From: Chromera velia
Lineage: Eukaryota > Sar > Chromeraceae
Length of the DNA stretch: 18,052 nt
Assembly: GCA_018398765.1 (NCBI GenBank)
Contig: JAHBMJ010001537.1
Location: 1 to 18,052 of the forward strand
Direction: 5' to 3'
In this document: positions 1 through 10,316 of the stretch, piece by piece
Numbering within the stretch: the first letter of the stretch is position 1
Layout: every line of letters begins with the position of its first letter
The notes under the pieces: generated by a model
Told to the model about the DNA's origin: nothing
Databases searched by the model: none
Seen by the model: only the letters and a program-made list of their open reading frames with translations
Position numbers and translations under genes: made by a program

Positions 1-22
1 CCCCCCCCCCCCCCCCCCCCCC
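1..22. repeat. poly-C homopolymer at the left contig edge
   Basis: A run of 22 C bases opens the window and passes directly into a (TC)n tract. The right edge also ends in C bases. Reads and assemblies commonly stop at such runs, so this is probably a contig end and not a biological boundary. Confidence 0.9.
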
Positions 23-81
23 TCTCTCTCTCTCTCTTTCTCTCTCAGTTTCTCTCTCTCTCACACACACACACAGAGCTC

Positions 82-123
<42 letters not shown>

Positions 124-162
124 CGTGTGTGTGTGAGAGAGAGAGAGAGTGAGAGAGAGAGC
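23..162. repeat. compound microsatellite (TC)n-(CA)n-(GT)n-(GA)n
   Basis: A TC tract (23-60), a short CA tract (62-75), a long GT tract (83-135) and a GA tract (135-161) follow one another. The long open frames across this stretch read only as repeat translations such as poly-His-Thr or poly-Val-Cys and are not genes. It lies in what I interpret as the intron before the first visible PDI exon. Confidence 0.9.
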
Positions 163-836
163 TTGTGTATACAAAACAGGTGTCTGTGTGTGCGACGGAG
201 AGAAAAAGAGAGTGTCTGTCGTGTCATTTCCTTCTTCCTGTCTATAGACCAGATGAAAGTGTCTGTCCACTGTGCATCCATCCGTATGAAGTTGGTCGAA
301 GTGTAGTATCATTCTTTCTTCTCTTCTTTCGCTTGTCGTGAGCAGAAACAACGCGAAATAACGTATCAGTTCAGTCATCGCGTGAAGACCATTCGGGGGG
401 GGTCGATCAATCAATCTACACATCTTTCGGGCTCCCTCCCTGCCCACGATGTCTGAGGGACCAGATTGTTCCCTTCTGATCGGTTCTTTCTTTCTTTCTT
501 TCTTTTTTTCTTTGGTTGTTTGTTTCTTTGTTTTTTTTTTTCTTCCTTCCTTCCTTCCTTCCTTCCTTCCTTTTTTCTTTCATTCCTTCGTTTCTTTGTC
601 TGTTGCATGCATGAAGTGAAGGGAGGGAAAGAAAGAAACTTTTATTCTGTCTGGGTCTCTGTCTCTCTCTCCCCCCCTCCCCTCTCCCTCCTCTCTCTCT
701 CCCTCTCCCTCTCTGTATATGAGTGCGTATGTATGTGTGTGTGTCTGTGTGTACTCTGTACTCACAAATGTCTAAGGGTGTGGATGTGCTTCTATTTCAT
801 ATTCCTTCCTCCGTATGGATGCATGGGTGCATGCAG
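163..836 (+). other. non-coding stretch, probably the 3' part of a PDI intron
   Basis: I see no coding exon here. I searched the plus strand for the missing first thioredoxin active site (a CGHC or CxxC in a PDI-like context) and did not find it. The stretch holds (TTTC)n near 487-505, a T run and (TTCC)n near 531-573, a CT-rich block near 655-716, and TGCATGCA-type words near 604-614 and 821-835. It ends at a TGCAG acceptor (AG at 835-836). The exon or exons with the signal peptide and first active site should lie left of the window. Confidence 0.6.
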
Positions 837-2506
837 CCAATCTGATGCCGAACGTGAAATTTGCGATGATTGACTGCATGAAGTACGGAAAGGCTCTTGA
901 AGAATACAAAATCACAGAGTACCCGACCGTCAAATTCTTCACCGACGGCAAAGAACATCCCTTCACGGGGCCGAGAACAACACCCGGGGTGATCTCATGG
1001 CTGAAGAAACACAGCGAGACCGACCACTACCTGAACACCGCGGAGGAGGCAGACAAATTCCTTGCAGGCAAAAGTCTCAACGTTGTCGGTTTCTTTCCCG
1101 GTGAAGCCTCTACTCATGCGAAGGAAGATTTCCTTCATGCAGCTCGGCATTACGACGATGTCTTGTTTTCAGAAACCAACCAGACCGAAGTCATGCTTCA
1201 TTTGTTTGAGAACCACGGCGTCAAAGAATTCCTCGAAAAGGGCTTCGCACCTGGATTTACTTTTGACGGATTGAAAAAAAAAATCGAAGCCAAGACCCAT
1301 CCAGTAGTCGTCATGTTCACCGAGCACCCTGACCCTGCTGACAAGATGGCTGTGTACACAGAGGACGACACCGGAATCTCCTTCCTGCTCCACTTTGTCA
1401 ACGTCCACAGGTCCGTCTGTGCCGCTGTTTGCCTGTTTAGATCGGAAACTTTGCGTGTGTCTGTCGGAGTCGGAATGTGTGTGAGGATGTGTGTGTGAGA
1501 GGGGTTCTGTGTTTGTGTGTTCGTCAGTCAGTTTGGCAGGATTCGCACTTGACCTGAGAAGTAATTGAATATTTTCTTCGCCAGACAGGCGGCACAAGAG
1601 GAAGACAGGGCAGATGGGGAAGGAAGGAATGAAGCACACAGCCGTGTGGGCACACAGATCCTCAGGCAAGTGTGCGTTGGTGTTGGCAGTCAACTTTCCT
1701 TTTTCTTTCTTCCAAAGTGCTGTATGATCTGCCTCCAGCCATGCATCCAAGAGGAAGAACACAAATGAACGTTCAACTGCCCGCATGATGCAGATTCCCT
1801 GCCGTTGTGCGGTTTCCGTCCATGGCCCTCCCTGGAACGAACGCCGAACAAATCGACTACGGTCCGATGTTCGAAGACGGGAGGCCGCTGGTTGTCATGT
1901 TCGTTCCTGCAGGGACGACGGTGGGTCCATGCATGAGTGCACCCACCTACACGCCCACCAGCTCTGCATCATGTCTGGGTTGTTGTTCAAATCGCTGAAC
2001 TTAAGTCACGTGCGGCCGCGTTCCGTTGCACAAGGGAAAGGGGCACCCGTCTTTTCTTTTCTGTGTATGTATCTTGCTTGGGGGCGGGGGGGGGTTCGAT
2101 CTTCTCTGATTTCCCCTTTCGCTTTCTGCTCTCTTCTTTTTGGCATGAAGCGCGCTAGTCGTACTCTCAGCGACACTGGTTCCGGAGAGCCCACCTGCGC
2201 ATCAAAGTTGCGGAGATGAGTCTTGCAAGTAGTCGGCCTGCCCGGAAGGAATCAGTGTCGCTGAGAATACTCTTGCATTGCACCGCGTGGTGGTGGAGAG
2301 AAGCTTAGAAATTTGCTTTTGTGCACCGCTGTGCTGATTGCCTCGTTCTCTTGTTTTTCTTTCCTTCTTTCTCTTCAGGGTAGCACAGCGGGCGAGAAGA
2401 GCGCAGTGGAGACGGAGTTCATCGCTGCAGCTCGAAAACTTCGGGGGGAGTTTCTTTTTGTCTTGTCGAGCGTCTCTCACCCTTTGGAGAAGAGACTTAT
2501 GGGTTG

Positions 2507-2572
<66 letters not shown>

Positions 2573-4099
2573 CTGTGTGTGTGTGTGTGTCTGTCTGTCT
2601 GTCTGTCTGTCTATCTACGTTGTCTGAGTTATCGTGTTATTCTTTTGTCTTTGATTTTCTCTTTCCTTTTTGTCTGTTAAGTACATGAAAAGAAGGAAGG
2701 GAAACGAAAGAGACATGGAGTCAGTCCGCGAGTCCGCCTGTTCACAAAGATATTAATATCATAACACGTGGGTCGGGAACAATGCGACATGGTGATGCCC
2801 ATGCAAGAGGATAAAGAGACGGCTTGACGGTGGTGGGAAAAAATTGGTGCCTTTTGGGGGGGGGAGTTTAAGCAGTTCTCCCAATGAGTCACGGCCTTCT
2901 TTTCCCCTGCCTCACGGCATTTTCTGGGCTCCGAAGAGTCTCTACCAAATCCTTCTGCTGTTCGGTCACTCAGTGCTAGAGAGTTGAGCGTCAGTGAGTA
3001 ATGAGTGAGTGCGTGAGTGCAGACCTTACGGCCGTCGACGAAGAGGAGAGCTTACCGGTTGTCCGCCTGGTGACAATCAATCCCATGGGACATGGGAACT
3101 ATCACGCAGCGGTCAGTTGACACACCTCATGCACGGACCTTTTCTGATCGAAAGAACATGGAGGGAGAGCCGGGGTGGACAGCAAAAGAAAAGAAAAAGG
3201 AGAGAGGTTTTCGGACTTCTTACGAGCTGAAGACCTACATGCGCGTGTGTGCCTCTGCGTTCGTTCTGACAGTTGTCCCATGCACCTTGAGTACCTCCTG
3301 TTGGCTTTCGCGTTCCGTTCGTCTCTTCTTTCTTTTGTTTTTGTTCATCATCTGATTTGTGTCCTGAGTTTGGATTTCTTCAGTGCATGCATGCATGCCT
3401 GTGGATGATGCAGCTGAAACACAAACTGGAGGCCTCCCAGATCACAGCCTCGGGCATCGAGACGTTCGTTCGGGACTTTCAGGTGAGTGGAAGGAAGGAA
3501 GGAAGAGTGGATGGGGGGGGGTGAAAAGGGGGAGGAGAGCCCACTGGAGAAGAGCAAATATGTCTCTTCTTCATCAGTTCTGCTCTGTCATTTCTCTTTC
3601 CCCCTTTCTCTCTGTTTGTGTCTGTACATGTTTGTGATGGTGAGTGAATGTGTGCACCTGCCCTCCCTCGTGTTCTCCGCCCTCTGCGTCCTCCTTAGAA
3701 ATTCCACCCACCCCCTCCATTTCCTGCATCATTCTTTGTCTTCCATTCATTTCATTTTCCTGTGCCCTCCCTTTTGTACCTGCAGGTAGGAAAGCTCCCC
3801 CTCTTCCTCAGGAGTGAGCCAGTGCCTGACGAAGCGGACAACGACGGGCCTGTCCGCATTCTCGTCGGGGACACCTTCGAGAAGGAGGTCATGGACCCTA
3901 GGTCGGTCGGTCAGACAGTCAGTGAGCCAGCCAGCCAGCCAGCCAGTCTGTTAGTCAGCCGGCCTCCGGAACAAAAGGAGGGAGAACGCAACAATTAAGA
4001 AGGAAGCTTGCTTGATCGGTCCCAAGCGAGTGAGTGTTTGGACTGTCTACGGGACAGACCATCAGAAAAAACAAACCGAAACGTACACCTTATATGAGT

Positions 4100-4144
<45 letters not shown>

Positions 4145-5816
4145 AAGGAAGAGACCGGAGGGAGAGAGGGAGAAAAGGGAAGCGAAATACCTCCTTGCGG
4201 AGCCTTGTCTGGCAATCTGCCAGTCTGACTATCCACTCAGAGTTCTCTCTCACAATCTTCTAAAGACACGAAGCATGTGCAAGTAACTGGTCTTCTCCCC
4301 TCTCATTCGATTCAGTTCTTTGCCCTTTCTGTTTGTCTCCGTGCTTGTTGATTATTTTCTGTTGGCTCATCTCTTGTCTGTCTGTGTTCATATGAGTGCA
4401 GATATGATGTTCTGGTGGAGTTCTATGCCCCGTGGTGCGGCCATTGCAGAAAATTGGAACCAACATACAAGGAGGTCGGTGTCTTTGCCCCCTTCTATCT
4501 ACCCACTAGCTTTCCTGCCAGCTCTCTGGTTTCTCTGCGTCTGCCTTCACGTGTAGGTCTGGCTTATCGTCTGCGCGCTCTCTCTCCCTCTGTCTCTCTC
4601 GCTCGCTCTGTGTGTGTGTGTGTGTGTGTGTGTGTTCGTTCTTGCATACCACAGTCTCGCCTCCCTCAAAAATTTGCAAGAAGGTTGGGAGGTGGCGAGA
4701 GAGATCTGTAGTAAGATGAAAGAATCTTATCACTCACGCCTTTAAATCTGGATGAATGCAGCTGGGACGCAAGCTGTCGGGAATCGAGACGCTGAAGATC
4801 ACGAAGATGGACGCCACGCGAAACGAAATCAAGGAGATGAAAATTTGTCAGCAGCAGTCGGGTTTTGGGAGCACGATTTGATTACTACGCCGTGCACATG
4901 TGGATGTTCACGTCTCTTGTCTGTTTTCTGATGAGTCCTCCTCTGTTTTTTGCTTCCACTCCCCCCGACAATGATCTCCGCGAGTTCTCTCCATCAACCC
5001 CCCGTAGACTCGCCGTGCTTCCTCTCAAACCCACCATGAATTCTTTCTCTTTTCTCTTTTTGAGATCGCTGCCATGTACGTCTCCCTCTCCCTGTCTCCC
5101 TGTCTATCTGTCTGTCGAAGAAAAGGAGAGAGAAGAAGAAGAAACATATAGTCTGTCGCGTAATGCGTGCAGCTGCGTACCCCTCTCTGTTCCTCTATCC
5201 TGCCGGGAAGAAGAGCGAGCCCATCGCCTACAGGGGACCGCGGGAGGTTTCTGACTTTGTGTCCTTTCTCCAAAAAACTGTAAGCCGCTTCTTCCTGCAT
5301 GCCACAGCACCGAAAAGGACTGAGAAAACAAACAAAACGAAGAGACGGGTCATGCGCTTCTCACACACCGTTTACTTTGTAGGTTGCCGCACGCACACAC
5401 ACACACACATGCATGCATGCATGAATGCATGCGTGTGTCAAGAGAGAAAAATGGCTGAAGATGGCACAGGTGAGGGCGGCGCAGACAAACAAAACAAGTG
5501 TTTGAAGAAACAAATTTTGCCCGTCTGTGTGTGTGCGTGTGGATGGACGGGTAGATAGGCCAGGAGAAGCGAGCGGGAGTGCTTAGGCATGTTCATATAT
5601 ACATGTGATCAATTTCGTGCATCGCCACTTCCTTTTCTGGTCGCGTTTTGACGTCATTCAAATGGTCGTCCCACCTCATTTTATACCTTTCAACTTCTTC
5701 CCCCCCCTCTCCGACTCCTACCTGGCTGCCTGCAGTGCACTCACAGCTTTGACCCCTCCACGCCACCAAAGGACGAACCAGTTGAGGACGGCCTCCTTGC
5801 CAACATCGAACTTTAA
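837..5816 (+). CDS. PDI: protein disulfide isomerase, 5'-truncated, ten exons visible
   Basis: An ER thiol oxidoreductase that forms and rearranges disulfides in secretory proteins. The exons are 837-1410, 1794-1920, 2379-2502, 3023-3111, 3414-3482, 3786-3901, 4402-4474, 4762-4846, 5173-5279 and 5736-5816. All phases join and give 480 residues plus a partial first codon. Residues 1-60 are the end of the first thioredoxin domain (cis-Pro in EYPT, P29). Residues ~80-190 are domain b, ~192-325 domain b', and ~350-454 domain a' with FYAPWCGHC (CGHC at 378-381) and cis-Pro in AYPS (P422). The protein ends in NIEL, a plausible KDEL-type ER-retrieval signal. Domain order and spacing match classical a-b-b'-a' PDIs, but the usual long acidic tail is replaced by about 26 residues. 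The signal peptide and first CGHC are off the left edge. Confidence is very high for the family and high for the splice sites. Confidence 0.95.
2506..2613 (+). repeat. (GTCT)n-(CT)n-(GT)n-(GTCT)n in a PDI intron
   Basis: A compound repeat beginning right behind the donor at 2503 (GTTGGT). It fills the first fifth of a 520-nt intron and reads as pyrimidine-rich and TG-rich in the sense of the transcript. Confidence 0.9.
4101..4142. repeat. (CA)n microsatellite in a PDI intron
   Basis: About 20 CA units in the intron 3902-4401. It is the one long CA tract in the sense strand of this gene; its other long dinucleotide repeats are GT or CT. Confidence 0.9.
4570..4635 (+). repeat. (CT)n-(GT)n tract in a PDI intron
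   Basis: A CT-rich block runs into a pure GT tract (about 4609-4635) within the intron 4475-4761, between the exon carrying CGHC and the rest of the a' domain. Confidence 0.85.
5395..5432. repeat. (AC)n followed by (TGCA)n in a PDI intron
   Basis: A short AC tract leads into repeated TGCA units (5409-5432) in the last PDI intron (5280-5735). TGCATGCA is self-complementary and recurs at 604-614, near 821-835 and at 3384-3398. Confidence 0.85.
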
Positions 5817-5881
5817 AGTGAGGGACCTGCAAGTAGGGGGGGCGGGCAGGACAATGAAGCCAATGAGAAAATGCGTGAGTA

Positions 5882-5887
5882 AATAAA
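5882..5887 (+). terminator. possible poly(A) signal of the PDI gene
   Basis: AATAAA lies 66 nt after the TAA stop codon at 5814-5816. The position fits a short 3' UTR, but the hexamer alone is weak evidence. Confidence 0.4.
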
Positions 5888-7384
5888 AGAAACAAATCAT
5901 GAAATCGAATTCATTCAGTGAGGAATCGCTGTCGACGAAGTGAGGGAAGCGCTTGTTGTCTTCACTCACGCAGCACGTTGCCTCGCTTTCTTGGCGGGCG
6001 ATAGCTGACTAAGGGAGAAACTCGGGTGTGCAATTAATGTAGAGAGAGCAGGCGTAGGAGGGAGGAAGGAGAAATGAGCCAGCATGCTCGTGCAGACATG
6101 CAGAGAGCGGCAGACTGACTCATTTCGTCCCTTTTGCTTCCTCGACATCGTGTGAATCTTCTTTTTCTTTTCTCTCCCCAATCTCTGCACAAACAACCAG
6201 GTCAGTCCACTTGCATGGAGTGACAGTGAGAGAGAGAGGGACAGACAGAAAGGAAAGGAAGAGGACGGGTGCATTGGGGGGGGGTGTCCAAACAAATCCA
6301 AGAGGGGAAGAAGACAATCGAAACAAATCATGCATTTTCATGGGCTGGAGTGTCACTCTGTCTGTCTGTCTGATGTCTGATTGCCGACATCATCGCGACC
6401 TCTTCTCTTCTCTTCACGAGAGTTGCTTGGATGACTCTCTTTCTCTTCTGGTCTTGTGATCTCTTCTTGTCTTGTCTTGTCCTGTCTTGTCTTTGGCCTC
6501 AACGCAAAAAGACGAGGGCCTATCGTGAGGGGAATTCAGGGCTGCATGGGTCTTCGGGGAGGAGAAACGGTGTAATTCCATGTTGTTGTATGGGTGCATT
6601 CATTCACACATCATGTCTAGTTGCCTGCTGCTGTCTTTCATCCACTCTTCAAAACTCTTCCTTCCTTCATTCCTTGTTTCTGACATACCATCCAAGCTGG
6701 TTGGATAAGATCGATCTGCTCTTCGTTTGTTAGTACGCAGACCGTCTGCCTGGCTGGCTCGCGTGCATCCTCTCATAGATTCCATGCGAGTGGAATTCAT
6801 GGTCACAACCAGAACCCTTCTCCACTCCTGTGTGACTGCCTTGCCAGCTGCTTCCAGGGCGATCGCCTTGCTGCTTTCAGCTTTTGGCGTCCAGCTCCCC
6901 TATCCTCTTTCTTCTTCTCTGTACGAGTATCCCCGAGCTCCCTCGGTTGCTTGTTGCCACGGTGCCTTGCTTTTTCTGTCTGTGCGAGTGAGAAGGTTTG
7001 GTCTGCTCTGACTGACATCGTTGGTTGTTTTGAAGAATTGAATTCAGTGTCAGTGAGGGTGAGAGGGCGGGGTTTTGTTGGGGTTTGAGCTAAATTAACG
7101 AGCCACTTTACTGATAGTGGCAAGCTTTAAGAATTCATTTAGAAACGGGCAGGGCCCATCTGCCCTCTTCCTGGCTGTACAATGAAGTGATTGTTTCAAA
7201 TGGGGGAATTCGAGTATTTCCCTTCTTTCTTCTCTCTCTGGAATCTCTCTCTTGTCCTTTCTGTCTCTTTTTCTTCTCTGCACCTTTTCGCGCGCGCTTG
7301 CTGGAACCGATCGTGCTCTCTTTTTCTCAGAGAAGCTCACGTGTGAAGAAAAGACAATCGTCTGAAAGGGTGCATCTGAGTGGG
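5888..7384. other. intergenic stretch with no supported gene
   Basis: About 1.5 kb between the PDI gene and the AT-rich island. It contains scattered simple repeats, including CTTGT-like units at about 6463-6494. A region around 6730-7015 is open on both strands: plus-strand residues such as VHPLIDSMRVEF and minus-strand residues such as SSKAIALEAAGKAVTQEW. Neither frame has convincing splice partners or a family resemblance, so I do not call a gene. I see no tRNA-like cloverleaf or B-box motif by eye. Confidence 0.5.
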
Positions 7385-7800
7385 CTAATTAAACCGTGAA
7401 CTTGAACACTTATAACAGTTGACACAATAAGAAATTAAGGCCTAGATTAAGGCCTGTCTCGTACAGATCGAGACGTAGAACCTAGCCCAGACGTTGCACA
7501 TGGATGCGTAAAAAAAATTAATGGTGACAAAAAAAAAAACTAGCTAGAAAACTAGTTAGAAACTAGGCTTAGTAAACTTTTGAATGTTAATTTGCTCTTA
7601 TCACTTATGAAGACATCTTTATCACCTTCGTAAGGCTTAGTCTAAGATAGTTTCTATCCAGTGAAATATGTATTGCTAAATTATGTTGATAATGATCAAT
7701 TAATCTAGCAATTAATATTATAGTACAGATCAAAATATATCAAAATCTAGATTAAAATTCCATACTAGGCAATCACCCATTAATTAACAGCTTCGCGCAA
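7385..7800. other. AT-rich island, left part
   Basis: Base composition drops sharply to strongly AT-rich compared with the surrounding roughly half-GC DNA. It holds small internal repeats such as ATTAAGGCCT twice near 7434-7456 and CTAG-rich palindromic words at 7539-7570. There is no coding frame. The composition returns at 8437-8620 beyond the inserted fragment, so both parts may be one older foreign or mobile sequence split by a later insertion. Confidence 0.5.
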
Positions 7801-7801
7801 G

Positions 7802-8436
7802 TTGAAATGGGACAGCAAGATAGAAGAAAGAGCCAGAAAGGCAGCCACAGAAAGAGAAGGGCTCAACAGAGAAGAGGGAAAAAGGGACAACTCGACGCTT
7901 TTCTGTTTTCTGTTGAATGAATGTCATGCCGGAGTGGATGAGTTTTTGGGATGGGCGTCATTCAGACGGAGGGTGTTTGAGGAGTGTCCAGGACGGTACG
8001 GACACATAGAGGGAGACGCTCTGGCGGCCAGACATGCAGGAATCACCGGAAGGCAGCGGGCGATCGAGAGACTAACAAAAGAATATGAGGAGACAATTGA
8101 TAACTTAGAGACGACCGAAGGAGCGTTAGGGTGGGGAAGGAGGGAGCCGCAGAAGAAGATTGATAAAGCAAACAAAAAGAGCGAGGAAGCCCAAATCACA
8201 TGCCGTTTCAGATCGATTTTCAGGCCGGAAAGCCAACGCGGATCCAGAGCCGTGGCTCGAACAACGAACAATCATGCAGCAGCGGCCAGGGCAACAGACT
8301 CTGGCGGGCCCCGAGGGCGGGGTCTGATACCTCAGCTTAGGCTAGGGAACGCCCCGCCCTGCTAGCTCTGGCGACAGATAGACATAGCGGGAAGGCCCTA
8401 GGGCGGAACATATCAATCAATCAATCAATCAATCAA
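7802..8436 (+). mobile_element. 5'-truncated, non-LTR retroelement-like fragment with (TCAA)6 tail
   Basis: An open frame (7802-8365, stop TAG) has an upstream in-frame stop and no good ATG, so it looks like the 3' end of a longer reading frame. Its protein is charged and helical, with FLGWASFRRRVFEECPG, a long Glu/Lys-rich helix, and a basic Gly/Arg tail. It is followed by about 47 nt and a tetranucleotide tail of six TCAA units, a common way for non-LTR elements to end. Similar 11-nt words flank the fragment (7798-7808 and 8434-8444, one mismatch), a possible target-site duplication. I could not recognise reverse transcriptase or endonuclease motifs, so the element class is an inference from shape only. 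Confidence 0.35.
8413..8436 (+). repeat. (TCAA)6 tail
   Basis: Six perfect TCAA units at the junction between the retroelement-like fragment and the right part of the AT-rich island. Confidence 0.95.
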
Positions 8437-8661
8437 GTTAAAATTTTATTGAATCAATAAAGTATTATAATTATAAAAGAAAACTGTAGAAAAATGGTAA
8501 AAACACAGTTATATCTCACAATATGTACTAAAATTTCTCTTGACTTATGAAGATTGTGAGTTAATACAGTATAACAATGAACAACAATTGATAAAAAAAT
8601 GAAATTTTTAAACTCAGCTTGGCTGGAACCCAAAAAACACTTTGCGAATCTAGTTGATCGC
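8437..8661 (-). other. right part of AT-rich island; transporter 3' UTR region with poly(A) signal
   Basis: AT-rich to about 8620, resembling 7385-7800. On the minus strand AATAAA reads at 8450-8445, about 210 nt after the transporter stop codon, so the island may supply the transporter's polyadenylation site. Confidence 0.4.
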
Positions 8662-8849
8662 TCAAATACCTCCCGACCGTCCCTCGTGGGCCGAGGACCC
8701 GTGCCCGTCTTCCCCTCCGTCTGCAGCAGCATCATTCCCTCGCGTCTCCGAAGCAGGCGAACTCTGCCCTCTTCTATAGGGCGTTCCATCCCCCCTCTCT
8801 CCGCTTTGGGCTTGCATAATCTCTGCAGAGGCGGCTGCGAGGTCTGCAT

Positions 8850-8886
<37 letters not shown>

Positions 8887-10277
8887 GGGTTGTGATTGGG
8901 CTGATGGATGGGAGGGTGATGGGTCGAGGTTGTGAAGAGAGAAAAAGGTTCCGGGGGGGACAGCTGCACGCACACAGTCAAGAGACCAGACGAGACAAAA
9001 AAAAATCGATGGGGAACTCACATCTATCAATGCCTCGCTTCTTTCCTTCTTCCCGTTCTTCCTTTCTTTCCTTCCTTCTTTCACTTCGCTCTGTCTGTCT
9101 GTCTGTCTGTCTGTCTGTTTTTCATTCCTTCCTTCCTTCCTTCCTTCCTTCCTTCCTTCCGTCCTTTGGTCGTTCTTTCACTTCCTTCTTTCTGTCTGTC
9201 CAGTTGTCTGTCTGCCTTTCTGTTTCTCTGCGTGTCTGTCTAGGGAACCCGTCCGGGGTCCATCAGCCAATGCGCATGCATGGGAAGAGACCAAAACCAG
9301 CTGAGGAGAGCGTTGAAAGAGGGTATAGAGATCGGTGAAGGAAGAAGCAAAGATACGACGGCAATATCACAAGAAGGGGGAAAACACTGTAGAAGAGAAG
9401 AAGTCGAAGAGAAACGTAGAGGCGGTGAACGAGAAGGAGAGTGACACACACGCACACAATTACCAAAGAAAAGGAAAGGAGAAATGACGAAAGTAACTGC
9501 AGTGAGGCAAGAACGGACATGACAAACCTTGGCCAGTGTATTTAACACCCCCTTCACCTGGATAGAGCTCGGAATCCTTATTCCCCTTCCCCCCTTTTCC
9601 CTTTCCATTCATCTTGAGGTCCTCGCTTCCTGCCCATGTCGCGTTCTCGTCATCCTCTTCATCATTCACGCCCCTTCCGTACACAGCAGGTCGGCTTTGA
9701 TCCCCCCTGCCCGGAACTGCACTGTGCTGACCCCTCCCCCTCGTGGGAGCCACTGTGTTCTGTGCCCCCCCCAGGTCTTTACCCTTCGTCTCGAACGGAA
9801 GAAATGCCGCTGCGAGAGCGCCAATCGTGCAAAGCAATGCATACCCAAGGAGGGTCAGTTGAGGAGAATTGTGCAAGGCCACCTCTGCAGCCAGGGGCGT
9901 GAGAATGGCCCCCAACCGGGCGATGGAGTTCATAAGCCCGAGTCCACGAGAGCGGACGGCTGTCGGATATACCTCAGGAGTGTACACGAAGGCCCCTTGG
10001 AAGGAACCGGCGATGGCTCCTCGAGCGACGAAAATGAACAGAGTCTCCGACCACCTGCACACGCAGGGAAGGGAAGGTCAAGGAAGTTGGTGCAAGAACA
10101 GAGAGCGCGAAACAGGATGGAGGGCATCAGCATGTTTGCAAGCCTTAGTCCTAAACGGATTTCGTCTTTTCCCTTCTTCGTATTCTCCCATGTATGCCCT
10201 CGTCGTCAGGGTTCGAGTCCATTTCTTCAATTCAGCAGCCGCTTCATTCACGCACAGATAGAGGCGCAAGGGTACGC

Positions 10278-10316
<39 letters not shown>

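Noticed and set aside
45-447. Minus-strand open frames of 78-128 codons over the left repeats
   Set aside because: They consist mainly of His-Thr and Ser-Leu repeat translations of CA/CT microsatellites and have no conserved protein character.
7802-8365. Treating this frame as a host gene
   Set aside because: It has no proper ATG or promoter and an upstream in-frame stop, lies between AT-rich DNA and ends near a TCAA tail, all of which fit a mobile-element fragment better.
8454-8981. Minus-strand 175-codon frame with a poly-Gln run
   Set aside because: The upstream exon phase selects the neighbouring Ala frame, and the poly-Gln frame runs on into the AT-rich 3' region.
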